From assembly GCA_023417785.1 (NCBI GenBank), contig JAEZEH010000053.1:215286-279285 (forward strand): a stretch of DNA of 64,000 nt. Direction: 5' to 3'. Position numbers and translations under genes: made by a program. The notes beneath the pieces were generated by a model that worked only from the letters and a program-made list of their open reading frames with translations, did no database searches and had not been told where the DNA came from. Every line of letters begins with the position of its first letter. Within the stretch, counting starts at the first letter, position 1. Shown here one piece after another: positions 28,491-35,798 of the stretch. The DNA comes from Bacteroidota bacterium. GTDB taxonomy: Bacteria; Bacteroidota; Bacteroidia; Cytophagales; Cyclobacteriaceae.

Positions 28491-29558
28491 CTAGACGGAA
28501 TTGCGGTCAATGAAGTGAAAAACATTTTTCACCACTTCCCGCTTGCGTTTAAGAATCATGTAAGCTGTCGTTTCACCCATGACCGTGAAGTCAGTCGAGA
28601 TCACCGTTATTCCCAGGAGTTCTTTCAGTGGCGTGTCGTTATAGGAAATTATTCCAATATCCCTGCCAGCCTCCATTCCGGAGCCGCGAAGTTGTTTCAT
28701 CAGGTTTACCAGGTCCGTCTCCTCAATGATAATGTACAGTAATCCCGGCCGTATATTCATATCGTCTTCTACCTGAGTGATTATATCGAATTCAAAGCCG
28801 AAGTTGACGCAAAACTGCTTAAATCCTTTTACGATTTCAGCCGGATAGGGATAAACAGGGTTGGATGGAAAAACGAACACGAGTTTTTTATACCGACGGA
28901 TCTTGGCAAGTCCCTCCTGCAACGATACATAAATATCATTTCTGAAATCCTGATAGACCGACGCTACCTTGAATCCGAGGGCGGGAATATGGTTGTCAAT
29001 CAATGTGAGTTTTGTTTCCGGAATGCGTTTCAATGCTTCAATCACTTCCGGTGACTCATTAGTATGCGCGCTATTCTCATCTTTGAAATGAGGTGAGACA
29101 ACGTAATGGTCGTAGCGCCCTGCGTTCTCTTGCAGAAGATTGATAAAATACCGCGAGTCACAATGGTAAACGGCGAGATCAACATGAGCTCTCTCGCCCA
29201 AACCGGCGACGAAAGAATTATAGATCTGAAGCTTATACGAACTAAGTTTATTAAGTAAAAAAAGAATATTCTGTCGTGAAGGCACAACAGTTCGCGCAAT
29301 GTAATAGCCTTTACCTTTTTCACTGACTATGATGTGTCGTTCCTTCAGATAGCTGTAAGCCTTTTCAACGGTATCGCGTGAAATATAGTACTCTTCACTT
29401 ATCTCGTTGATGGAAGGGACGCGCTGACCGACGCATAGCACTCCGACCTCAATGTCTTCGACGATGGAGTTAATGATCTGGCGGTATTTCGGCACCCGGG
29501 ATCGCTGATCGATTCGGATTTCGGGATAGGGGGAACAATCCAATACTCGGTTGGTCAT
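28491..29558 (-). CDS. GntR-type regulator with LacI-like effector domain
   Basis: A 355-residue hybrid: N-terminal GntR winged helix (about 20-85; SINEISEEYYISRDTVEKAY is the recognition helix) fused to a periplasmic-binding-protein-like sugar sensor (ILFLLNKLSSYKLQIYNSF onwards). This is the Bacteroidota arrangement seen in the fucose regulator FucR. It likely senses a sugar and controls the downstream GH105 gene and perhaps itself. The palindrome at 29626-29637 lies 68 bases upstream of its start, so it may also be under the LacI regulator, which would connect both regulators in one circuit. Confidence 0.85.
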   Translation of the reverse strand: MTNRVLDCSPYPEIRIDQRSRVPKYRQIINSIVEDIEVGVLCVGQRVPSINEISEEYYISRDTVEKAYSYLKERHIIVSEKGKGYYIARTVVPSRQNILFLLNKLSSYKLQIYNSFVAGLGERAHVDLAVYHCDSRYFINLLQENAGRYDHYVVSPHFKDENSAHTNESPEVIEALKRIPETKLTLIDNHIPALGFKVASVYQDFRNDIYVSLQEGLAKIRRYKKLVFVFPSNPVYPYPAEIVKGFKQFCVNFGFEFDIITQVEDDMNIRPGLLYIIIEETDLVNLMKQLRGSGMEAGRDIGIISYNDTPLKELLGITVISTDFTVMGETTAYMILKRKREVVKNVFHFIDRNSV

Positions 29559-29625
29559 AGAATGCTTGGTTTAGGGTTTGGTGTGGTTAAGGAGTAAATA
29601 AACTTACCAAAACTTCGGTTTCCAT

Positions 29626-29637
29626 GCAATCGATTGC
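29626..29637 (-). promoter_or_regulatory. LacI-type operator upstream of gntR-GH105
   Basis: Perfect 12-base palindrome GCAATCGATTGC, the same core as at 18285-18296, in the 5' region of the gntR gene. Predicted LacI-family operator. Confidence 0.6.
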
Positions 29638-29739
29638 GCATAAAAAGTGTCAGAACCACATTTTTCAGGGTGAGGTGACGGCTCCAGCGATCAACCGACA
29701 TTTATACAGATAGTCCCTGTCAAAGTTTAAACATGACTA

Positions 29740-29779
29740 AAAGGATAGTGTGCCCCCCATTGAAAGCATACTATCCTTT
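29740..29779 (-). terminator. Strong hairpin, terminator of 29801-31204
   Basis: AAAGGATAGTGTGC pairs with GCATACTATCCTTT over 14 positions with one G-U/A-C position and a 12-base loop. On the minus strand it follows the stop of the T9SS gene by about 20 bases and ends in TTTTAG. Confidence 0.7.
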
Positions 29780-29800
29780 GTACAACACGGGAAGCATTCT

Positions 29801-31204
29801 TTATCTGACCACAAGTCGAAGCGTCAGCCCACCGGGAATCCTCAGTGCGTAAAGCCCCGGGCCAAAACTCCTCAGGTCGATGGTATTGTCATTGTGCGAG
29901 ATTGATTTTTGCAGCACTGCTCTGCCCTTGTCATCAAAAACGATGACTGGAACACTCAGCTTACCCAGCCACTCCGGAAAGTACACTGTAAACAGGCCGT
30001 CACCCGGATTCGGATATACCACACACGTCCATGGACCCTCCGGCATGTTTGCTCGTGGGCCAACGCATTCGGTATCGCTTTCATCGGTATATGCGACAAG
30101 TTGCTGGAAACCGGCATCGTTATCCAGAAACATAAAAAGACGACAGTTGTATACCTGCAAATGACTGTGGAAATACTCTATGCCATCAAAGTAATATCCG
30201 TCGGGAAGAAAAATCTCCTTAGCCTTTTGGGGGTCACTCGAAAAAGTATATAACCTTCGTCGCAGGAAATCGATTTCAGGAAACCAGAAAGGCAGGTAGG
30301 GTGCCGAGTACACCGCCCCGGCATACACTGTCTTGCCCAGCGGATCACCATAAGGCGACGCCCAATAATATAAGTCCCGGTCGATGGTCATCTCGGCGCG
30401 GTAGTAAGTTGGTCTCACCACGGAATCGCCATTCCAGGCAGGGGAGCCACCGTGATGGAGCAAGTCCTCGTAGATAAAGAAATTGTCATGGACAGTCCAC
30501 CATTGATCGAACGGAAAGGGTACACGCGTTACAGTTTGGCCATCCCACACCATCAAGCCATCGCGGTAGTCTCCGCCAGTAGGGCTACCGTAATGTCCCG
30601 CGATGTATAATTTCCCCTTATACCGAATCATTTCATCAAACACATTTCCTTCTTCATGCGGATTGTATCCCAGATAACACTCATCACAAAGGGGAATCTG
30701 ATTAAACCTGAACCCATTGTATGCGAAGAGATCTATCCTGTCTTCAGCAATGTTTCGTAACCCCATGAACAATCTTCCCCGAAATTCCTCAAGCTCCTCA
30801 AAACCGCCGAAAGTATATCCGGCCGGAAGGAGAATATGATCAAACCACCGGCCGTTGAAACCATAGAGAACTAACGCAGGTTGAAAAAGCTCCGATCGCG
30901 CGGTATCTTCGAGTACCATAAATATTTTATTACGGAACGAAGCCATATGATAGGTAGTTGGTATCAATCCGGCTGGAAGTGGCGTCATCTGAATTCCGGA
31001 CCCGTCGTAATACGCCAGCGAATAATGAACCGGTGTGTCTGACTGAAGCTGAAAGAATAGCTTTCCGCTGTGAATTTCGAACCTGGTAAGGGGTACGTGC
31101 TTATGACCATCCGGCAGATCATAAAACTCAAATTGTTGCGCTTTCATTGTAAGCGAACTGATCATCAGCGCCAGAACCAGTGACAATTGTAGTGGTGTCT
31201 TCAT
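29801..31204 (-). CDS. Secreted repeat protein with T9SS type A sorting domain
   Basis: A 467-residue protein with a signal peptide (about 1-22, ending MKAQQ). The body is made of recurring units with a YDG/YNG turn, an LPAGY/LPDGY strand end and a following FRxKhFM strand (for example around residues 67-100, 113-147 and 310-350), which reads like a beta-propeller. The last about 80 residues (VYPNPGDGLFTVYF ... LRSFGPGLYALRI) are a typical type IX secretion C-terminal domain. It is therefore exported to the cell surface or medium. No catalytic motif is seen; the role could be adhesion or binding. Not obviously part of the neighbouring rhamnose operons. Confidence 0.8.
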   Translation of the reverse strand: MKTPLQLSLVLALMISSLTMKAQQFEFYDLPDGHKHVPLTRFEIHSGKLFFQLQSDTPVHYSLAYYDGSGIQMTPLPAGLIPTTYHMASFRNKIFMVLEDTARSELFQPALVLYGFNGRWFDHILLPAGYTFGGFEELEEFRGRLFMGLRNIAEDRIDLFAYNGFRFNQIPLCDECYLGYNPHEEGNVFDEMIRYKGKLYIAGHYGSPTGGDYRDGLMVWDGQTVTRVPFPFDQWWTVHDNFFIYEDLLHHGGSPAWNGDSVVRPTYYRAEMTIDRDLYYWASPYGDPLGKTVYAGAVYSAPYLPFWFPEIDFLRRRLYTFSSDPQKAKEIFLPDGYYFDGIEYFHSHLQVYNCRLFMFLDNDAGFQQLVAYTDESDTECVGPRANMPEGPWTCVVYPNPGDGLFTVYFPEWLGKLSVPVIVFDDKGRAVLQKSISHNDNTIDLRSFGPGLYALRIPGGLTLRLVVR

Positions 31205-31637
31205 ACGAAACTGAATTAATTAAAACAATAGGAAGACCGTTGCGTCAGGCGGGGAAAACAAGGTAACAAAATTGTCTTTGAGAGATTGCAACCGTGAATA
31301 GGAAAAGTAGTCAGGCTTATCTGCAGCCGGTTGGGTTTTGTGTAAAACCAATCGAGCACGCTTTAACTTGCCAGCGATCAGATGTTTGATTGGTTAGAGA
31401 GTTTACGTCTGCCTGCCCTGTTTACAGGACATGGTTTTGCTTTCCAAGGAGGCAAGAGCGCGGGAGGTAAGAATATTGATCAGGAACCGGGCCTATTGTA
31501 ACATTACGCAGTAACGACATGGCGTAGAAGGGCTGCCACATCTAAATTCACTTCGCGGCCAAGATCGGATAGACAGAACAGGCATTTTGCGCCCTCCCAT
31601 GTTTGAGAAGTCGCTTTGACGGCGTTAATTTGCGCGC
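31205..31637. other. Intergenic region without a recognised gene
   Basis: About 430 bases between divergent genes. I see no RNA gene, operator core or terminator. A short inverted repeat (CCTGTTTACAGG, about 31425) is too weak to interpret. Confidence 0.6.
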
Positions 31638-32150
31638 ATGAATCAGTTTTTTGAATTCCTGGAACGGTACGATGTACAATTGATCGCCACGGCCATTGTG
31701 ATCATCGCTTACTTTTCCAGCCGCAAAATTTCGGCGAGCCTCGTAAAACGTTATGGCGTAAGACGAGAGATCGAGTTGTCGCGCATATTGTACACCACCA
31801 AGTATGTCAACTTCGTCATTACTGTTGTAGCCCTGATGATGTTGGGTGTAACGTGGGAAATATCCTTTGAAGGGCTATCCGTATACTTCCTGTCATTCTT
31901 TACGGTTGCCGGCGTCGCGCTTTTTGCGGCATGGTCGATCCTTAGCAATATCACCGCTTCCATTCTTTTGTTTTTTTATTACCCGTTCAGGATAGGATCG
32001 AGAATCAGAATAATTGACGGTGACAACAGCGTTGAGGGGATGGTCTTCGACATGACGCTTTTTTCCATCTTTGTAAAAACCGATGACGGGATGACGGTAG
32101 CGTATCCCAACAACCTCGCTATTCAAAAGCCAATCAAACTTATCAAGTAG
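31638..32150 (+). CDS. Small MscS-type mechanosensitive channel
   Basis: A 170-residue protein with three hydrophobic helices (about 15-30, 52-72 and 82-112) followed by the MscS beta domain (FRIGSRIRIIDGDNSVEGMVFDM ... YPNNLAIQKPIKLI). It is truncated relative to E. coli MscS because the C-terminal alpha-beta cytoplasmic domain is absent; such short forms are common in Bacteroidota. Likely releases osmolytes on hypo-osmotic shock. A degraded second copy of its last codons is found at 33434-33487. Confidence 0.82.
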   Translation: MNQFFEFLERYDVQLIATAIVIIAYFSSRKISASLVKRYGVRREIELSRILYTTKYVNFVITVVALMMLGVTWEISFEGLSVYFLSFFTVAGVALFAAWSILSNITASILLFFYYPFRIGSRIRIIDGDNSVEGMVFDMTLFSIFVKTDDGMTVAYPNNLAIQKPIKLIK

Positions 32151-32156
32151 CCATCT

Positions 32157-33101
32157 TTATTGCCACTTCAGCTTTGCCAGTTTTACACCTTTGAAATCGG
32201 CTATGTCGCTAATATACCATTGCCCCTCGTCGACGATCAGCTCCGGTGCCCACACCGGCAGCTCTGCGATAAGCTTCTCATCTGTATTGACTCCAAAGTC
32301 ATAGGGTGACTTTGACCGGTAAACAAACGTTGTCCCTGTTGATGATGACGATCGGAATAAAAAATAGTATTCACCGTATTTGAGAACGAAGGGACTTTCC
32401 GCACTAACGGCGCCATTTCCCGCACGGCCCCCCTCCGATACGATGGTATAGTCACTCCAGTTCGTAAGGTTCTCTGAGGTCCTAAGGATAACGAAACCCC
32501 TCAGCCAGCCATCCTGAGCTATCGTCGACACGGTGGAATAAGCGTAGTACAGACTGTCCTCCATCATGATCATAACATCCCTCCCGCCTTGTTCATAAAG
32601 GATGTTACTTCCATTTTTCAGTCGGGGCCGTTCAAAGGTTATTCCGTCGTCTGAAGTCATCACACGAATACCCGCTGAGTTGTAAAAGCAGTACCAGGTA
32701 TCGCTGATCCTGAGAAAAAACGGAGCCTGAATTTGCTCCACATGGTTATTCACTTGCTCGCCCCACTCAGGACTTGCCCGCGCAACGATCCCTTTTTCCC
32801 GCCATTGTTCGCCATCAGACAATTTTGTCCCCTCCCATCCAAAGAACAATCGCCCCACATGCGTTCCCCGGATACATGCCCACAGTTGCCAGTTGTTATT
32901 GATGTCTTTCACGAAACCGTGATCAACCATGTGTTGTCTATCCGGTGCGTCTCCATTCAGGCTGTCAAGGTCAGGAGCACTTGCCACCCTCCAAAACTCT
33001 CCGTCAATCACGGGTACCGGACCGTCATTCTCGTCGTCTCTACTCGCGTTGCAAGACACGATCAATACAATCCCTATGCCCGCGAGGAGTGATCTATTCA
33101 T
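32157..33101 (-). CDS. GH43-like propeller lipoprotein
   Basis: A lipoprotein of 314 residues from the Met at 33101; the lipobox is LIVSC, and the nine residues upstream from 33128 are not needed. The sequence has beta-propeller repeats with Trp/Tyr-rich strands (IQAPFFLRISDTWYCFYNS; AESPFVLKYGEYYFLFRSS; WAPELIVDEGQWYISDI). The WAPE motif and an Asp-rich start fit the GH43/GH32/GH117-like propeller fold, but a full catalytic triad is not clear. Possible surface or periplasmic glycosidase or sugar-binding protein. Convergent with the MscS gene, six bases apart. Confidence 0.65.
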   Translation of the reverse strand: MNRSLLAGIGIVLIVSCNASRDDENDGPVPVIDGEFWRVASAPDLDSLNGDAPDRQHMVDHGFVKDINNNWQLWACIRGTHVGRLFFGWEGTKLSDGEQWREKGIVARASPEWGEQVNNHVEQIQAPFFLRISDTWYCFYNSAGIRVMTSDDGITFERPRLKNGSNILYEQGGRDVMIMMEDSLYYAYSTVSTIAQDGWLRGFVILRTSENLTNWSDYTIVSEGGRAGNGAVSAESPFVLKYGEYYFLFRSSSSTGTTFVYRSKSPYDFGVNTDEKLIAELPVWAPELIVDEGQWYISDIADFKGVKLAKLKWQ

Positions 33102-33317
33102 TGGGAAAAACTCAAATAAAGGCGGCAAGAGTTACCAATACCGCCGTTAGTCCAGCAAACGCACCATGGCTTTCATGTGTGTGCCGGCGAATCCTAATAA
33201 CTTCAAATAACTGCAACGAAAATAACAGCGGCGAGATAAACAAGCACCCTGTACTGACATGTAGGGTAAAAGATTTATTCTTGGCTGAAATCCCTAGCTC
33301 CGCCCGCGATGGTTTTG

Positions 33318-33430
33318 CCTTTTTTGCAAGATTTTCGGGACACTTCGACAAAGGTCAAGTCAAAACATTTTTAATGAGATTCGATCGCCCATCATTCGTA
33401 AAATGCCGACCATTGGCCTTTGGGAATTCC
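33318..33430 (-). pseudogene. Degraded fic (mobile mystery B) fragment
   Basis: Reading the minus strand gives FPKANGRHFTNDGRSNLI, a decayed match to the Fic active-site region FPNGNGRHSRMMGDLIIEKIF of the copy at 34284. At DNA level the TTTTTGCAAGAT and the 16-base GATCGCCCATCATTCG (33383-33398 versus 34439-34454) are shared, with the same spacing. It has no start, no continuing frame and ends against the mscS remnant. Confidence 0.6.
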
Positions 33431-33433
33431 ACC

Positions 33434-33487
33434 GTATGGTATCCGAATACCCATGCTATCCAGAAACCCATCAAACTGATCAAGTAA
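33434..33487 (+). pseudogene. Remnant of an mscS 3' end
   Basis: The plus-strand codons read VWYPNTHAIQKPIKLIK then stop, against VAYPNNLAIQKPIKLIK then stop in the intact channel at 31638. Most base differences are in third positions, so it derives from a diverged homologue rather than a recent copy. No coding sequence of the family is visible before it. Confidence 0.65.
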
Positions 33488-33757
33488 GGTATTTATCCGA
33501 TTCGCGATCTGATCGGTCGACAACCGGGATACTACCCGCCAGGAACACCAGGGGGATCAGGTCGCCGCCAGGTACCGATGATAAAGATCATCAATTGCGT
33601 CATAGTCCAGCAACAAATGTCATGTGTAAATGGTGCATTCGCCTCACGATAACAGCTCCCGACAAAATAAAGAGGTATAGTGTTGACGTATGATGTCCTG
33701 TGCATTCTCCTAATACGCGCGCTGTTCAAATCCTAATTTTGCTTCAAAGCTTTAATC
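33488..33757. other. Intergenic spacer after remnants
   Basis: About 270 bases between the mscS remnant and the STAS-like gene. I see no gene, RNA or clear hairpin. The 33129-33317 stretch before the remnants is likewise without a supported gene. Confidence 0.5.
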
Positions 33758-34174
33758 ATGAAAACACTACTCGACAACGACTATTGCAGAATCGATCACG
33801 TCGACACCATCAAGGCAATTCGGCTTCAGTACAAGCGGAGCCTTAAATCCGATGAATTCAAAAATGCGTTTCGTACAGTACTGCAGGGATTTGAACAGAA
33901 CAAATGCGAGAACTATCTGAGCGATTCCACCAGACAGGGGGTTGTGGCGATGGAGAATCAAAAATGGCTGGAGACTGAAATCATACCAAAGGCTGTGAAG
34001 GTGGGTTTAAAGCGCATCGTAACCGTAGTACCGAAGGATGTCTTCACAAAATTTTACGTCGCCAATATGAAATCGAAGACGGACCAGAAAGGGGGCCTCG
34101 AATTTCGTTATTTCGAGAATTTACAGGACGGAGAAAATTATATTCAATCTTTCTATCCGCCTTCCGTCAATTGA
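33758..34174 (+). CDS. STAS/SpoIIAA-like small protein
   Basis: A 138-residue soluble protein with an alternating strand-helix pattern (ENYLSDSTRQGVVAMENQKWLETEIIPKAVKVGLKRIVTVVPKDVFTKFYVANM). This resembles the small STAS/SEC14-like proteins frequent in Bacteroidota: the strand ending in LSD and the following helix with W-LxxxIIPKA are usual. The binding partner and role are unknown. It stands alone between the degraded fragments and the mobile mystery pair. Confidence 0.55.
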   Translation: MKTLLDNDYCRIDHVDTIKAIRLQYKRSLKSDEFKNAFRTVLQGFEQNKCENYLSDSTRQGVVAMENQKWLETEIIPKAVKVGLKRIVTVVPKDVFTKFYVANMKSKTDQKGGLEFRYFENLQDGENYIQSFYPPSVN

Positions 34175-34283
34175 GGATAGGTGGGGCTTCGTTGTTCGTG
34201 GAGAGATTTTCAATAGTTCCGCAGGGCTTCGATGATTCATTCCCGATGGTTAAGAGATAGCCCGAAGGCTCTTCTCCGGTTGG

Positions 34284-34882
34284 TTACATCCTTGCAAATT
34301 CAAGCAGGTCAGTGATGTTGTTGGCGTCAGCCGCTTTCACCGCAGACAAATAGCGTTTCCTTGCTTCACCCGTTTTTGCAAGATCTTCATGTCGGCCCCA
34401 CGTAAACACTGGCCGGCTAAAAATCTTTTCAATGATAAGATCGCCCATCATTCGCGAATGCCGGCCATTGCCATTCGGGAAGCAGTGGATTTGTACAACT
34501 CGATGTTTGAAACGAATCGCAATTTCATCGGGTGGATAGATTTCATTTTCTATCCAGAATGAACAATCACCAATTAACTTCCTGAGTTCCGTGGCAATCT
34601 GGTATCTGTCCACACCGATGTTTTTATTGGTCTTGCGGAATTGCCCGGCCCACGCCCACACATCGCCATACATTTTCCGTGGACGAGCTTCACAAAATCT
34701 TCGGTGAGAATGTCGTCTTTCTTAAACCTCCGCCCCATCGCCCATTTGATCGCTCGTTCTATGTTCTGTTGCTCAAACTCATCCAGTTCGCGGCGGGTGG
34801 TAACCGTCGGAATAAGAAGACCATCCGTCTCCCCTTCATCCAGCGGCGTCTGCCCCTCAACCAGTTCGTCGTCTAGTCCCAT
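34284..34882 (-). pseudogene. Mobile mystery protein B (Fic/DOC domain), frameshifted
   Basis: Two overlapping frames together encode one protein. The first (34574-34882) has the N-terminus GQTPLDEGETDGLLIP ... ELDEFEQQNIERAI ... LTEDFVKLVHGK; the second (34284-34673) continues with MYGDVWAWAGQFRKTNKNIG and the Fic motif HCFPNGNGRHSR. The join lies at the four-T run 34673-34676 (four A on the coding strand); one extra A would restore HGKMYGDVW. The Fic motif H-x-F-x-x-GNGR-x-x-R is intact, so AMPylase-type chemistry would be possible if the frame were whole. Its start overlaps the end of mobile mystery A by ten bases. Either a real null mutation or a sequencing error in a homopolymer. Confidence 0.82.
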
Positions 34883-35328
34883 AGATAGCGTGGCATTTCT
34901 CGCCTGATTTCATCCGCTAATTCATGGACTGCTTTTCCGATCCGTTCCTTGCTAACCCGCTGGTCCTCGAGTTTCATAGTTGTGTCGGTTCGCCTGACAA
35001 TTTCACGTGCTATCCGGATCGCTTGTTTTTCCAGCATTTCATCAAACGTGCCGTCCTGTGGCACAAAACCATAAACGAGTTTCATATTCATTGCCGAGCC
35101 GACGTCGCGCAGGCTTTTCAATGTTATACTTCCATTTGCCTCGCGAGCTTCGATTTCCTGCGCGCTCTGGGTGGTTATCCCCAGGCGACTACCAAGCTGC
35201 CGCAATGACATATTCATAGCTGTGCGGATAGCATGGATCCAACCCTTCGTCGGCGGGTCGGGAAAACTCAAGTGGCCGGCTATTTTTTGATCCGGTTGAT
35301 CAATTTGCAGTCTCTTTTGGCTTTTCAT
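34873..35328 (-). CDS. Mobile mystery protein A (HTH antitoxin-like)
   Basis: A 151-residue protein of the mobile mystery A family. A helix-turn-helix at about 33-75 (WIHAIRTAMNMSLRQLGSRLGITTQSAQEIEARE) is followed by the GSITLKSLRDVGSAMNMKLVYGFVP stretch typical of the family. It always sits before the Fic-domain protein B, like an antitoxin-regulator before a toxin; that role is inferred. Three repeats of an AGGTTATAnCCTGA / CAGGCT element in its promoter (35329-35411) fit autoregulation. Possible horizontal origin, next to a tRNA gene. Confidence 0.88.
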   Translation of the reverse strand: MKSQKRLQIDQPDQKIAGHLSFPDPPTKGWIHAIRTAMNMSLRQLGSRLGITTQSAQEIEAREANGSITLKSLRDVGSAMNMKLVYGFVPQDGTFDEMLEKQAIRIAREIVRRTDTTMKLEDQRVSKERIGKAVHELADEIRREMPRYLWD

Positions 35329-35411
35329 AAGGTTATATCCTGAAAAATATACAATAAAATATCAGGCTACAGCCTGATAAAAGCAAGAATACCATAAGGT
35401 TATAGCCTGAT
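35329..35411 (-). promoter_or_regulatory. Operator repeats before mobile mystery A
   Basis: AAGGTTATATCCTGA (35329-35343), the palindrome ATCAGGCTACAGCCTGAT (35361-35378) and AAGGTTATAGCCTGAT (35396-35411). The shared GCCTGAT half-sites bracket an AT-rich core that probably holds the promoter. Likely bound by the HTH protein itself. Confidence 0.65.
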
Positions 35412-35574
35412 TTTGTATCAGATGCTGAAAGGTGGGCTCGAATCGGGGAAGTTGAACAAAGCACTGATATTTTCGGGTACTCCTTTCATGAATGTGAACT
35501 TTCGTTATTTTTGCCCCTCATGGAAAATTTCGGATTTTAAATTTCGAATTTCGGATGGCTCCAGATCGAAGATT

Positions 35575-35649
35575 GGTCCCGTAGTTCAATGGATAGAATT
35601 TCAGATTCCGATTCTGAAGATATAGGTTCGATTCCTATCGGGACTACCA
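35575..35649 (+). tRNA. tRNA-Arg (anticodon CCG)
   Basis: The 75 bases fold as a complete cloverleaf. The acceptor stem GGTCCCG/CGGGACT starts with a G-U pair; D arm GTTC/GAAT, anticodon stem TCAGA/TCTGA with loop TTCCGAT (anticodon CCG, reading CGG), four-base variable loop, T arm ATAGG-TTCGATT-CCTAT, discriminator A and encoded CCA. It is next to the mobile mystery pair, a usual attachment point for integrating elements, but I found no second copy of its 3' end. Confidence 0.95.
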
Positions 35650-35656
35650 AAAACGG

Positions 35657-35737
35657 AGTGAGAGTGAGAGTGAGTGTAAGAGCGATGGACGAGCACCGTA
35701 CCCTGTCCTTCTTCGCTCTCACACTCACAATCACTCT
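35657..35737. repeat. GAGTGA microsatellite and inverted repeat after tRNA-Arg
   Basis: A GAGTGA-type short tandem repeat begins seven bases after the tRNA. GTGAGTGT-AA-GAGCG (35670-35684) pairs with CGCTC-TC-ACACTCAC (35714-35728) around a 29-base loop. May act as a terminator or processing hairpin, or be a trace of an insertion. Confidence 0.6.
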
Positions 35738-35798
35738 GCTATACTCAGCTTCAGCTCAAGACTAACGATTCAATCCGACAAGTCACGCGAAGATCGTC

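Noticed and set aside
27948..28742. A 264-codon plus-strand frame over GH105 and gntR
   Set aside because: Antisense shadow spanning two well-supported genes and their gap.
33112..33351. A 79-codon minus-strand frame with a hydrophobic C-terminus
   Set aside because: Overlaps the degraded fic fragment and the GH43-like gene start; probably chance.
35413..35625. Open frame overlapping the tRNA-Arg gene
   Set aside because: It runs through the 5' half of a perfect tRNA and has no family features.
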